From assembly GCA_964618415.1 (NCBI GenBank), contig CAZUAT010000018.1, positions 1 through 42,964 on the forward strand: DNA of 42,964 nt, in the 5' to 3' direction. Made by a program: the position numbers and the translations under genes. The notes beneath the pieces were generated by a model. The model was given only the letters and a program-made list of their open reading frames with translations. It did no database searches and was not told where the DNA came from. This document shows positions 26,979 through 36,418 of the stretch, in pieces (position 1 is the stretch's first letter; each line of letters starts with the position of its first letter). The stretch is from JACTMI01 sp964618415 (lineage in GTDB: Bacteria; Acidobacteriota; Thermoanaerobaculia; Multivoradales; JAGPDF01).

Positions 26979-27432
26979 GGCTCGCCAGGCCAGCGCTCGC
27001 CGGCTCGCAGGTGAGGCAGGCGCCGAAGATCTGTAGCTGATTGCCGCGCGGGGCGAAGCCGTGAGCGCGGCAGATCTCGCCGAGCGTGGCGGTGATGCCC
27101 GGGCTGACGAACTCGATGATCCGGCCGCAATGGCGACAGGTCAGGTGGTCGTGGTGCTGACCGGGGTGGAGGTGCTCGAAGACGTGGCGCCGGGTGCCGA
27201 GACGGACCTTGTGCACGAGCCCGCAGGCCACCAGCAGTTCGAGATTCCGGTAGACCGTGGCACGCGAGATTTTGTGCCCTGCGGAACGCACGGCGCCGAG
27301 CACTTCGTCGGCGTCGATGTGCCGGTGCTGTGCGAAAATCGCCTCGAGCAGGGCCCGCCGTTCCGCCGTCACGCGGCGGCCACGGGCCTTCAGGTAGTCG
27401 AGGAAGATCGTCTCTTCGCGCGGGGGAGTCAT
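26971..27432 (-). CDS. fur: Fur-family metalloregulator heading the feo operon
   Basis: 153 residues from an ATG at 27432; a longer frame reaches upstream to 27519 but would read through the palindrome. Winged-helix DNA-binding part with ISRATVYRNLELLVACGLV (55-73). The metal-binding part has HHDH (93-96), CRHC (C99, C102) and CLTC (C139, C142), a structural Zn(Cys)4 site. Members sense iron (Fur), peroxide (PerR) or zinc (Zur); the operon with feoAB favours an iron sensor. The gene overlaps feoA by 8 bp, so regulator and transporter are co-expressed, and the palindrome at 27436-27452 suggests autoregulation. Confidence 0.92.
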   Translation of the reverse strand: MTPPREETIFLDYLKARGRRVTAERRALLEAIFAQHRHIDADEVLGAVRSAGHKISRATVYRNLELLVACGLVHKVRLGTRRHVFEHLHPGQHHDHLTCRHCGRIIEFVSPGITATLGEICRAHGFAPRGNQLQIFGACLTCEPASAGLASRG

Positions 27433-27435
27433 TTT

Positions 27436-27452
27436 TTGAGACACGGTCTCAA
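27436..27452. promoter_or_regulatory. Perfect palindrome upstream of fur, candidate Fur-family operator
   Basis: TTGAGAC-ACG-GTCTCAA is a perfect 7-3-7 inverted repeat ending 4 bp before the fur ATG, in the gap between divergent fur and the small membrane-protein gene. Its 15-bp core TGAGACACGGTCTCA has the length and TGA...TCA ends of 7-1-7 Fur/PerR boxes, but more GC in the centre. Position so close to the ATG would let the regulator block its own operon and possibly the divergent gene. Confidence 0.65.
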
Positions 27453-27487
27453 CAGTCCACGCTGATTCTGGACGCGTGAGGTCCTGA

Positions 27488-27886
27488 TTGTCAACGAAGG
27501 CCCCGCCAGAGAGCCCCACCGACGACCTGCGGTCGAGTCGCGCGACCGGGCGAATTCCTCGCCACGAGCGACCCCGCTACCAGCGCCTCCCCCTGCCTCC
27601 TTGGGTGCGTGTGCTCGTGCTGACTGCCGGGTGGCTGCTCGTGCTGCTGGGCATCGCCGGGATCTTTCTGCCTGTCCTGCAGGGCGGGCTCTCACTCGCG
27701 ATCGGCTTCGCCCTGATCTCCCTCGGCAGTCAGCGGTTCCATCTGGGTCTGCGACGCCTGATGGGCCGCTGGCCGCGCATCTGGAAACGGATGGAGCGCT
27801 TTCGCCGGCGCGTGCACACCTGGCTCCATCGCCGCACCCACCGCACACCGCCCCCGGCGGACAACGACGACGACCGCGCGGCCTGA
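27488..27886 (+). CDS. Small two-helix membrane protein (PGPGW-like)
   Basis: 132 residues if started at the TTG at 27488; the true start is uncertain and could be further inside. A basic leader (RIPRHERPRYQRLPLPP) precedes two hydrophobic helices (VRVLVLTAGWLLVLLGIAGI and GLSLAIGFALISLG) joined by FLPVLQGG, then a strongly basic tail rich in Arg, Trp and His. This helix-turn-helix with a Pro-containing turn resembles the PGPGW family of short membrane proteins with no known role. It is divergent from fur and shares its 55-bp promoter gap with the palindrome. Confidence 0.65.
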   Translation: MSTKAPPESPTDDLRSSRATGRIPRHERPRYQRLPLPPWVRVLVLTAGWLLVLLGIAGIFLPVLQGGLSLAIGFALISLGSQRFHLGLRRLMGRWPRIWKRMERFRRRVHTWLHRRTHRTPPPADNDDDRAA

Positions 27887-27898
27887 TCCCCTGGCGCG

Positions 27899-27912
27899 CC
27901 GCTGCGCAGCGG
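27899..27912. terminator. Short palindrome between convergent genes
   Basis: CCGCTGCGCAGCGG is a perfect 14-bp palindrome in the 36-bp gap between the ends of the small membrane-protein gene and citrate synthase. It lacks T-runs on both strands and could at best form a short hairpin, perhaps a shared 3' end. Confidence 0.25.
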
Positions 27913-27922
27913 TCGCCGCGTC

Positions 27923-29182
<1,260 letters not shown>

Positions 29183-29279
29183 GACGCGCCTTTCCATCCG
29201 CGACCTCGTTGCCGCAGCGCGTCAATCCTATCGTCGCGGAGCACCGCGGACAAGGCGCTTCGGGTGTCGCGGACCGATG

Positions 29280-29738
29280 TCACTCGGGATGGAATTCGAT
29301 CCGCACCCGCAGCTTGCTGGCGCGCTCCAGCCCGTAGCGAAGGGTCGACAGGGTCACCGTCTGCACGTCGTGCCGGGAGTCGCTGTCGAGTTCCTCGGTG
29401 TCCCGGTAGCCGTCGACGACGTGCCCGGCGGCATCCAGCCATTCGATCCGCAGGCTGGCCTCCCAGTCTCGCGTCGCGTCGTTGGTGAACTCGAGCTGAA
29501 CCTGCACGTCGGCCAGGTACTCGTCGTTGCCCGGCCGCATCAGCTTGGACTTGGGTGAGCGACTCGAACTGGCGAGCCGGATCCGGTGCAGCGTCACCGG
29601 CCCGTCCGAGACCTCCAGCGGGATCCACCGGTCGAGCGCGAACGCCTCGGTCCGCTCCACTTCACCTGCCGTCGCGGCAGAGGCGCACAGAATCGACAGG
29701 CAGGCGGCTGCGAGGGTCAGGCGGCGGCTGGGCAGCAT
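29280..29738 (-). CDS. Small secreted protein of unknown function
   Basis: 152 residues with a signal peptide (MLPSRRLTLAAACLSILCAS, then ASAATAG as probable cleavage site). The mature part of about 127 residues is predicted beta-rich, with VQLEFTNDATRDWEASLRIEW and GHVVDGYRDTEELDSDSRHD. This looks like a small Ig-like or DUF1425-type periplasmic fold, which YcfL-like proteins share; the match is tentative. No Cys remains after the signal, so it is not a lipoprotein. It lies between citrate synthase and the exporter genes on the same strand, 52 bp after the permease stop at 29791. Confidence 0.65.
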   Translation of the reverse strand: MLPSRRLTLAAACLSILCASAATAGEVERTEAFALDRWIPLEVSDGPVTLHRIRLASSSRSPKSKLMRPGNDEYLADVQVQLEFTNDATRDWEASLRIEWLDAAGHVVDGYRDTEELDSDSRHDVQTVTLSTLRYGLERASKLRVRIEFHPE

Positions 29739-29790
29739 CTCGACTCCTTTCTGGAGCCCGGGATTCTACGCAACCGCCGCGGCGCACCGC

Positions 29791-31008
29791 TCAGGCCTCG
29801 CGCAAGGCTGCGGTCACCGGCAGCCGGGCGGCGCGCAGCGCTGGGAAGAAGCCACCGACCAGCCCCATCGCGAGCGCGAAGACGAGCCCGGCCACGAGCA
29901 GCGGCAAGGTGATCTCGAAGGCGAACGTCACCTGGCTGAAGCTGTCCCAGTTGAGGGTCGAGGTCCGATAGCCGTCGAAAGCCAGCCAGGCGGCCAGCGC
30001 CCCGAGCAGGCCCCCTGCCGCTGCGAGCAGCATCGACTCGGCCAGCACCGAAACCACCACCGCGCCGCGGCCGAAGCCCAGCGCGCGCAGCGTCGCCACC
30101 TCACGCGTGCGCGCTGCCACCGCCGAGTACATGGTGTTGAGGGCGCCGAAGATGGCGCCGATCGCCATCAGAATCGACACCGTGAATCCGAGCCCGCGGA
30201 TGATCGCCTCCAGCGTCCGCCCCTGGTTGGCGTAATACTCGCTCTCTCGCAGGACCGCCACGTCGAGGCGCGGATCGGTCGTCAGGGCATCCTTGAAGCG
30301 TTCGAACGCCTGCGGCGACTCCAGCCGGGCGATGACCGTCTGGAACGAGTTTCCACGCCGGTAGGCCGGCTGGAGCACCGCCGCGTCGGTCCAGATCTCC
30401 GACTCCCACAAGGCCCCGCCGGCCGAGAACGTGCCGACGACCGTCCACTCGTTCTGGCCCCACCGCAACCGGTTGCCGACCTCCAGACCGCGGAACTGGC
30501 GCTGCGCCCCTTCGCCGACCAGGATCTCGTTGCGCCCCCAGTCGAAACTGCGGCCGGAAGTGATCACCAGGTCCGAGCGGGTGGCGAACGCGGCCGGCTG
30601 CACGCCGCGCAACGGCACGTTGGCGGGGGTGCCGGTCGACTGCTTGGGCAGGTCGACGATGACGAACAGCTCGCCGGACGACAGCGCCTGCGGCGGGCCG
30701 CCAGGCAGCACCGGGGCGCGAGCGACGCCCGGGGCCTGGGCGATGATTTCGACCGCGTCGCGCAGCAGCACGCTCATCATCTCGCTCTCGCTGCCAGCCC
30801 GGAGGACGAGGGCGTTGTCGGGCGAGCCAGCCGTCCGCAGTGCCTTGCGAAAACCTTCGCCGATCGAAAGGACGGCGACGAAGACGGCGACCACGCCGGC
30901 GATGCCGAGCACGGTGGCGAGCGAGGCGCCCCGTCGCTCCGGGATGGTACGCACTGCGGTAGCCGTGACCGCGGCGATCTGCGAAAACCAGTTGCCGATC
31001 GAAGCCAT
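29791..31008 (-). CDS. MacB/FtsX-type ABC transporter permease
   Basis: 405 residues with one N-terminal helix (SLATVLGIAGVVAVFVAVLSIGEGF), a periplasmic MacB-PCD-like domain of about 200 residues, and three C-terminal helices typical of FtsX domains, including the conserved stretch ATLRALGFGRGAVVVSVLAES. It carries no ATPase domain. It follows the other permease by 3 bp. Such permeases do not move substrate through the membrane but transmit ATPase strokes to periplasmic partners (tripartite efflux or lipoprotein handling). Confidence 0.9.
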   Translation of the reverse strand: MASIGNWFSQIAAVTATAVRTIPERRGASLATVLGIAGVVAVFVAVLSIGEGFRKALRTAGSPDNALVLRAGSESEMMSVLLRDAVEIIAQAPGVARAPVLPGGPPQALSSGELFVIVDLPKQSTGTPANVPLRGVQPAAFATRSDLVITSGRSFDWGRNEILVGEGAQRQFRGLEVGNRLRWGQNEWTVVGTFSAGGALWESEIWTDAAVLQPAYRRGNSFQTVIARLESPQAFERFKDALTTDPRLDVAVLRESEYYANQGRTLEAIIRGLGFTVSILMAIGAIFGALNTMYSAVAARTREVATLRALGFGRGAVVVSVLAESMLLAAAGGLLGALAAWLAFDGYRTSTLNWDSFSQVTFAFEITLPLLVAGLVFALAMGLVGGFFPALRAARLPVTAALREA

Positions 31009-31011
31009 TCG

Positions 31012-32175
31012 TCAGCCCCTCCTCAGTGCGTCGACGATGCGCAGCCGCAGGGCGCGCACGGCAGGCATCAGTCCGGTCACCAGGCCGAGCGCAAAGATCA
31101 GCACGACCCCCAGCAGCGCGTCGCGGTCGGGCAGGAAGAAGACCGGCAGAAAGCCGCCGGTAGGATCGCCCGCGCCCACCGCTGCCGTTCCGATCGCCAG
31201 GCCGGCACCCCCTCCGAGCAGCGCCAGCAGGCACGACTCGGCGAGTACCAGCGCCATCACGGCGCCGCCGGAGAACCCGACCGTCTTGAGCACGGCCAGT
31301 TCGGCCGTGCGCTCGCGCACCGACTGGGCCATGGTGTTGCCGGCCACCAGAAGCAGAGTGAAGAAGACGGCGACCAGCACGTACCGGATGATCGCGCCCA
31401 CGTCGCCGATCTGATCGGCGAAACTCTGCGCCAGCGCCTTTTCGGTCACCGTCTTGGTCTCGTTGGGGGAGTTCGCGAACACGGAGTCGATGGCGGCGGA
31501 AATCTCGGCCGTGCGGGCCGGATCGGCGATGCGCACCAGGTACCAGCCCACGATCCCCTGACCGAACTGGCGGGCCTCGTCGAAGTACTTGTAGTGGAAC
31601 AGGAACTGCGTCTCGTCCGTGCCCTTCTGGGCACCGGTGTAGATCCCGCGCAGGTTGAACTCCCAGATCGAGCCGCCGTCCCGCTTGCGCCAGATCGTCC
31701 CCTGGACCGGGATCCGGTCGCCGACCTTCCAGCCGTATCGCTCGGCGGTGCGCCGGCCGACGATTGCCCCTTCGCGATCGGCCAGCCAGGCCGCCCGCTG
31801 ATCCTCGGGCAGTTGGAACTCGGGAAACATGTCGAGATACGACTCGGGCTCGACCGGCCCCTGGAAAACCCCTTGAAAGCCGGTGTTCGGGTTCTGGTAG
31901 ATGCCGCCGAACCAGGTGGCGTGAGTCACCTTCTCCACTCCGGGCACGCGCGCGATCTGCTCGAGGTAGGCCACCGGCAGCGGCTGGATGATCGAGGTCT
32001 TGTGCGTCGTGTAAAGCCGGTCGGCACCGGCCACGTCGACTCCCGCCCGGAAAGCGACACGCACCGCCCCCAGGTAGGCGAACAGGACGAAGGCCACCAG
32101 GATCGACAGCAGGGTGAAGATCGTGCGCACCTTGCGCCGACGCAGGTTGCTCCAGACCAGGGGCCAGTACTTCAC
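31012..32175 (-). CDS. MacB/FtsX-type ABC transporter permease (second subunit)
   Basis: 387 residues from a GTG at 32175 that overlaps the ATPase TGA (GTGA); a longer frame runs into the ATPase gene and is rejected. The N-terminus KYWPLVWSNLRRRKVRTIFT precedes the first helix. A periplasmic domain of about 210 residues follows (GVEKVTHATWFGGIY; TAERYGWKVGDRIPVQG), then three FtsX helices with ELAVLKTVGFSGGAVMALVLAES. It is homologous in layout to the permease at 29791, and the two probably form a heterodimer with the ATPase. Confidence 0.9.
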   Translation of the reverse strand: MKYWPLVWSNLRRRKVRTIFTLLSILVAFVLFAYLGAVRVAFRAGVDVAGADRLYTTHKTSIIQPLPVAYLEQIARVPGVEKVTHATWFGGIYQNPNTGFQGVFQGPVEPESYLDMFPEFQLPEDQRAAWLADREGAIVGRRTAERYGWKVGDRIPVQGTIWRKRDGGSIWEFNLRGIYTGAQKGTDETQFLFHYKYFDEARQFGQGIVGWYLVRIADPARTAEISAAIDSVFANSPNETKTVTEKALAQSFADQIGDVGAIIRYVLVAVFFTLLLVAGNTMAQSVRERTAELAVLKTVGFSGGAVMALVLAESCLLALLGGGAGLAIGTAAVGAGDPTGGFLPVFFLPDRDALLGVVLIFALGLVTGLMPAVRALRLRIVDALRRG

Positions 32176-32855
32176 GCCGCGCCCGCCACCAGCACGCCCT
32201 TGTCGACGTGCAGCACCCGGCTCGCCCGCTCGGCAGCCCGGGGATCGTGAGTGACCATGATGATCGTCTTGCCCTGCTCGCTGTTGAGTGCTCGCAGCAG
32301 ATCCAGGATCTCGTCCCCGGACTTGCGGTCCAGGTCGCCGGTTGGCTCGTCGCACAGCAGCAGGGTCGGGTCGGTGACGATCGCCCGGGCGATACCGACC
32401 CGCTGCTCCTGTCCACCCGAGAGCTGGCGCGGGTAGTGGCGCGCACGGTCCGACAACCCCACCAGGCTCAGGGCCGTCGCGACGTGCTGGCGCCGCCGGG
32501 CCCGCGAGAGCGAGGTCAACAGCAACGGCAGTTCGACGTTGCGCTCGGCAGTGAGCGCCGGCAGCAGGTTGTACATCTGGAAGACGAAGCCGACGTGGCG
32601 GGCGCGCCAGGCCGCCAGCGCCCCCTCCGACAGCTGGTCGATGCGCTTTCCGTCGACCTCGATCGAGCCCGCGCTCGGGCGGTCGAGCCCGCCGATCAGA
32701 TTGAGCAGCGTCGACTTGCCCGAACCGGACGGGCCCATCAGAGCCAGGAACTCACCCCGACCCACCTCGACGTCGAGACCCTGCAGGACGTCGATCTTCT
32801 CGTTGCCGCGCACGAAGGTCTTGTGCACCCCCGAGACCCGCACCAGTGCGTCCAT
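32172..32855 (-). CDS. MacB/LolD-type ABC transporter ATP-binding protein
   Basis: 227 residues from an ATG at 32855 preceded by GGAGGGG; a start at 32888 would overlap the adaptor gene and lacks such a site. Walker A GPSGSGKST, Q-loop in VGFVFQMYNLLPALT, signature LSGGQEQRVGIARA, Walker B LLLCDEPTGDLD, switch His in MVTHDPRAA. The FQMYNLLPxLT Q-loop and PTGDLD D-loop are diagnostic for the MacB/LolD/FtsE group. It energises the two FtsX-type permeases behind it. Confidence 0.94.
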   Translation of the reverse strand: MDALVRVSGVHKTFVRGNEKIDVLQGLDVEVGRGEFLALMGPSGSGKSTLLNLIGGLDRPSAGSIEVDGKRIDQLSEGALAAWRARHVGFVFQMYNLLPALTAERNVELPLLLTSLSRARRRQHVATALSLVGLSDRARHYPRQLSGGQEQRVGIARAIVTDPTLLLCDEPTGDLDRKSGDEILDLLRALNSEQGKTIIMVTHDPRAAERASRVLHVDKGVLVAGAA

Positions 32856-32874
32856 GCCTTCCCCTCCGTCCGAT

Positions 32875-34107
32875 TCAGTTGCGTTCACGCTCGACCACCC
32901 GCGCTCCCGCGGCCAGGTCCGCAGGTGCTTCGATCACGACCCGTTCCCCCGCCGCCAGCCCCGCCAAGACCTCCGCCGGATCGGCACCGCCAGCGGCGAG
33001 ACGCACTGCGCGTCGCTCGACCACCTCATCGCGCACGACCCAGACGAATTCCTGTCCTGCCGAGCCGCGAATGGCCGCGCGCGGGATCCGAGTCACCCGG
33101 CGGGCCTCAGCGGCCTCCCCGGGGTCGGCGAGGAAGGCGACTTTCACCCCCATGTCCGGCAGGATCCGCTCGTCCAGCCGGTCGAACGCGATGCGCACCT
33201 TGACGGTCGCCTTCTCGCGCTGGGCGGCGGGGATCGTCGTGATCACCCGCCCCGGAAACGGCGCGTCGGGATAGGCGTCGAGTGTCGCCACGACCTGCTG
33301 CCCCGGCTCGACGCGCTGGATGTAGGCCTCGTTGACGTCAACCTCGATCTCGAGCGACGACATGTCGACGATCGTCGAGATACCGGTGCGGGTGAAACCG
33401 CCACCAGCCGAGATCGGGGAGATCATCTCGCCGGGCTGGGCGTTCTTGGAGACCGCCACGCCGTCGAACGGCGCCCGGATCACCGTGTCCTCCAGATTCT
33501 GCCGCTCGATCGCGAGGGCGCGCCCGGCGGCGCGGATCTGCTCGCGCTGCGTGGCGATGCGGGCGTCGATCGCGCTGCGTTCGGCCTCGACCGCATCGAG
33601 GTCGGCCTGCGGGGTGATGCCCTCCGCCGCCAGCTCGCGCAGCCGCCCCTCCCGCAGCCGAACTTCGTGCTGCCGCGCCACCGTCTCCTCGAGACCGCGC
33701 TCGGCGGCGGCCAGCTGCGCGGCCGCCAGGTCGAGGGACAGGCGAACCTGCCGGTCGTCCAATCGGGCAAGCACCTGACCGGCAACGACCCGCATTCCCT
33801 CCTCGACCAGCACCTCCTCGACTTTGCCGGTCACCTTCGAGGAGACGGTCGCCTGGCGTCGGGCGGTGACGTAGCCGGAAGCGTTGAGGACCGCAGGCGC
33901 GGCGTCGGCGCCGCCCGCCGACTCGGTCACCAAGGTGGTGCGGACGGGTGTCGCGCGGCCGGCGAGACCCCACCAGGCGAGTCCACCGAGCAGAAGAACG
34001 ACGCCGGCCGCGATCCAGGCGAGACGCGCCCGGCCGCGCCCGGGATCGGGACGCTCGTCGCGATCGATGCGCAGGCTCTCGAGCGAACGGTTGAGATCAG
34101 ACGTCAT
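32875..34107 (-). CDS. Periplasmic adaptor (HlyD/MacA-type membrane fusion protein)
   Basis: 410 residues from an ATG at 34107 with GGAGAG upstream; an in-frame extension beyond it is rejected. One N-terminal helix (about 31-49, WIAAGVVLLLGGLAWWGLAG) anchors it. Then come a lipoyl half-motif (GYVTARRQATVSSKVTGKVEE), a coiled-coil hairpin (about 125-205, Arg/Glu/Ala-rich), the second lipoyl half (DTVIRAPFDGVAVSKNAQPGE), and a beta-barrel (LEIEVDVNEAYIQRVEPGQQ). It should bridge the exporter to an outer-membrane channel, but no TolC-like gene is in the window. First gene of the four-gene exporter operon. Confidence 0.93.
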   Translation of the reverse strand: MTSDLNRSLESLRIDRDERPDPGRGRARLAWIAAGVVLLLGGLAWWGLAGRATPVRTTLVTESAGGADAAPAVLNASGYVTARRQATVSSKVTGKVEEVLVEEGMRVVAGQVLARLDDRQVRLSLDLAAAQLAAAERGLEETVARQHEVRLREGRLRELAAEGITPQADLDAVEAERSAIDARIATQREQIRAAGRALAIERQNLEDTVIRAPFDGVAVSKNAQPGEMISPISAGGGFTRTGISTIVDMSSLEIEVDVNEAYIQRVEPGQQVVATLDAYPDAPFPGRVITTIPAAQREKATVKVRIAFDRLDERILPDMGVKVAFLADPGEAAEARRVTRIPRAAIRGSAGQEFVWVVRDEVVERRAVRLAAGGADPAEVLAGLAAGERVVIEAPADLAAGARVVERERN

Positions 34108-34184
34108 GGGCTCTCCTCGACTGCGAACGAATCTACGCGAGACGAAGGGGCGGGACCTGGGGCGACCGGCGAGAGGCGGTCGAC

Positions 34185-34205
34185 GGCCGGCGAGTGGCGC
34201 CGGCC
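34185..34205. terminator. GC hairpin between queE and the exporter operon
   Basis: GGCCGGCG-AGTGG-CGCCGGCC, a perfect 8-bp stem, lies 7 bp after the queE stop in the 104-bp gap before the adaptor gene. No T-run on either strand, so termination would be weak or factor-aided. Confidence 0.35.
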
Positions 34206-34211
34206 GGGGGG

Positions 34212-34883
34212 TCAGACGCCACGGGCGTCCGGCCCCCAGAGGACCTTGTGCAGCTGCAGGCCGAGCCGCGCGGGAACGCGATCGGCCAGCATCCAGGCGG
34301 CCAGCTCGGCCGGCTCGAGCGCACCCCAGACCGGGGAGAGATGGATCGGGCAGCGGCCGGCGAGGCCGTGCTCGGCGATCCGGGCAAGCGCCCAGTCGTA
34401 GTCCGCGCGGTTGGCGATCACGAACTTCACTTCGTCGGTCTCCCGGAGGAGCGCCAGGTTCTCCCAGCGATTGTTGGGCGCCTCGCCCGAGCCCGGGCAT
34501 TTGACGTCGACGATGCGCCGGACGCGCGCATCCACCGTCGAGATGTCGAGCCCGCCACCCGTCTCGAGCAACACCTGGAAGCCGCGGTCGCACAGAGCGG
34601 TCATCAGGGGATGTACTGCTGGTTGAAGGAGGGGCTCCCCCCCGGTGACCTCGACCAGCGGGCAGCCAAAGGCGGCGACCCGGTCGAGAATATCGGCGAG
34701 CGACATCCAGGCGCCGCCGTGAAAGGCATACTCGGTGTCACACCAGACGCAGCGCATCTGACAGCCGGTGAGACGGACGAACACACAGGGTTGTCCGGCG
34801 AAGCTCGACTCGCCCTGGATCGAATGAAAGATCTCGTGGATGCGCAGCCGACCCGCCGGGGCGCCGCCGACGGACTCGCTCAC
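34212..34883 (-). CDS. queE: 7-carboxy-7-deazaguanine synthase (radical SAM)
   Basis: 223 residues from a GTG at 34883 overlapping the queD stop (GTGA). It converts 6-carboxytetrahydropterin to 7-carboxy-7-deazaguanine in the queuosine/7-deazaguanine pathway. The N-terminus RIHEIFHSIQGESSFAGQP is the QueE signature. The [4Fe-4S]/SAM Cys motif is C41-QMR-C45-VW-C48-D. EVTGGEPLLQ is the SAM-binding GGE. The C-terminus contains HLSPVWGAL and LQLHKVLWG, as in proteobacterial QueE. Confidence 0.95.
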   Translation of the reverse strand: MSESVGGAPAGRLRIHEIFHSIQGESSFAGQPCVFVRLTGCQMRCVWCDTEYAFHGGAWMSLADILDRVAAFGCPLVEVTGGEPLLQPAVHPLMTALCDRGFQVLLETGGGLDISTVDARVRRIVDVKCPGSGEAPNNRWENLALLRETDEVKFVIANRADYDWALARIAEHGLAGRCPIHLSPVWGALEPAELAAWMLADRVPARLGLQLHKVLWGPDARGV

Positions 34884-35248
34884 GTCGCCTCGTAAATGGC
34901 GCAGGAGGTGTCGGTCTCCCACACCTCCACCCGGCGGACCGTGCGGCCGGCCGGCAATCGCGCAGCCACCTCGTCGTGGATGTACTGGCTGAGCAGTTCG
35001 GCAGTCGTGTTGCGCTCGTCGAACGGCGGCAGGTCATTGATCACCGCGTGGTCGAAGCGGCCCACCACCGCGGTGAGGATCTGCTTCAGCTCCGCGAAGT
35101 CGATCACCATGCCGAGTTCGTCGAGCTGTGGCGCCGACACGTGCACGCGGACGCGATAGTTGTGGCCGTGCAGATTCTGACAGCCGCCGCGATGCCCGCG
35201 AATCGCATGTCCAGCGGCGAACGAATAGTCCTTGAATACGGTAAACAT
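34880..35248 (-). CDS. queD: 6-carboxytetrahydropterin synthase
   Basis: 122 residues from an ATG at 35248 with GGAGAG upstream; the start overlaps the SDR gene stop (ATGA). It makes 6-carboxytetrahydropterin from 7,8-dihydroneopterin triphosphate, the step before QueE. Zn ligands are H14, H28 and H30 in FAAGHAIRGH and NLHGHNYRV, and catalytic Cys23 in GGCQN. The end ETDTSCAIYEA contains the conserved Glu region. queC, queF and tgt are not in the window. Confidence 0.95.
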   Translation of the reverse strand: MFTVFKDYSFAAGHAIRGHRGGCQNLHGHNYRVRVHVSAPQLDELGMVIDFAELKQILTAVVGRFDHAVINDLPPFDERNTTAELLSQYIHDEVAARLPAGRTVRRVEVWETDTSCAIYEAT

Positions 35249-36252
35249 CACTGCTCTCCTCGTGCCGCACCCGCCGGCTCTTCCGTCGCGGTCAGCATCG
35301 GCACCAGCTGCGGCAGGCCCGCGTCCAGGCCGCGCGGGGACCAGTTCAGTTCGCGCCGCGCCTTCCTGTCGTCGAACGCCCAGTGGCGCTCGAGCGATGC
35401 CAGCTGCTCGATCGGGATCGGCAGGCGCCGCCGGCGCAAACGATAGAACGGAGAGGCCAGCCTGAGCGCCAGCCGCGCCGCGGGCACCGGCAGGGTCCGG
35501 CGCGGTACCGGCGCGCCGCCGAGCGCGTGGATCCGGCCGGCCACCGACCGCACCGATGCGATCTCGCCGGTCAGCAGGTAGCCGGCGCCCGGCTCCCCGC
35601 GCTCGAGGGCGGCCACGATGCCGCTGACCACGTCGTCGATGTAGACCCACGAAGTCTGGCGGTCGGCCCCGACCAGAAACGGGAATCGACCCTCCCAGAG
35701 ATGCCGCAGCAGCACGTTCGAGCCGTCCCGCTTGCCGGGTGGCCCGTAGACCAAGCCGGGGTAGACGGTGACGACCGTCGGCCCGCGCGCGCCGACCGCC
35801 CGGATCGCCAGCTCTCCCTGTCGCTTGGTTGCCGCGTAGCGGGTCGGCGGCGACCGCCAGGGGGTCGACTCCGTGGCCGGCGACCCGTCGTCCGGACTGC
35901 CACCGAAGCAGGCCATCGACGCTACGGAGAGCAGACGCGGGACGCCGAGCCGGCCAGCCAGCGTGGCGACGTTCTCGGAGCCCCCGACGTTTACCGCCTC
36001 CATGCGACCGGGCGGACCGGACAGGTCGAGATCCGCCGCGGCATGGATCACTGCGTCGGCGCCCGACATCGCTTCGCGCATCGAGGCCCGGTCGGTGACG
36101 TCGCCGGGAAACATCGCGACGCCCGCCGCCGCCAGCGCCGCGCCTCGTTCTGGCCGGCGGACGATCGCCCGCACCTCGTGCCCGTCGATGAGCAGGCGCC
36201 GACAGAGCTGCCGGCCGATGTATCCGGTCGCGCCGGTGACGAACAGTCTCAT
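35248..36252 (-). CDS. NAD-dependent epimerase/dehydratase (extended SDR)
   Basis: 334 residues from an ATG at 36252 with GGAAAGGG upstream. The Rossmann nucleotide-binding motif GATGYIG lies at residues 7-13, followed by GDVTDRAS and HAAADLDL. The active-site YxxxK is in TRYAATKRQGEL, with Ser in LLSVASMACFGG. A putative substrate loop GLVYGPPGKRDGSNVLL follows. The family acts on nucleotide sugars, sterol-like or dihydroflavonol-like substrates; the exact one is unknown. It is the first gene of a coupled trio with queD and queE, an odd partner for the deazaguanine pathway. Confidence 0.88.
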   Translation of the reverse strand: MRLFVTGATGYIGRQLCRRLLIDGHEVRAIVRRPERGAALAAAGVAMFPGDVTDRASMREAMSGADAVIHAAADLDLSGPPGRMEAVNVGGSENVATLAGRLGVPRLLSVASMACFGGSPDDGSPATESTPWRSPPTRYAATKRQGELAIRAVGARGPTVVTVYPGLVYGPPGKRDGSNVLLRHLWEGRFPFLVGADRQTSWVYIDDVVSGIVAALERGEPGAGYLLTGEIASVRSVAGRIHALGGAPVPRRTLPVPAARLALRLASPFYRLRRRRLPIPIEQLASLERHWAFDDRKARRELNWSPRGLDAGLPQLVPMLTATEEPAGAARGEQ

Positions 36253-36338
36253 TGCGCCCTTTCCGGCTCGAGCGGGAATCTCCGCCGCCCTCTGCCGCGT
36301 TGGCAGAGACAGCGGACGATCCGGGAGTCGGGTCCGCC

Positions 36339-36358
36339 GCCCGGGAGTGTTCCCGGGC
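36339..36358. repeat. Perfect hairpin in the gap between SDR and aconitase genes
   Basis: GCCCGGG-AGTGTT-CCCGGGC is a perfect 7-bp stem lying 87 bp upstream of the SDR start. It has no T-run; it may belong to the SDR leader or to the terminator region next to it. Confidence 0.3.
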
Positions 36359-36379
36359 CCCCACGGCTCTCGCTCCTCC

Positions 36380-36418
36380 CCCCGCGCGGGCTTCCCTCCA
36401 CCGTGCGGGGCCTTTTTG

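Noticed and set aside
29527..32250. 907-codon open frame on the plus strand
   Set aside because: Antisense to the two FtsX-type permeases and the small secreted gene, which carry clear family motifs.
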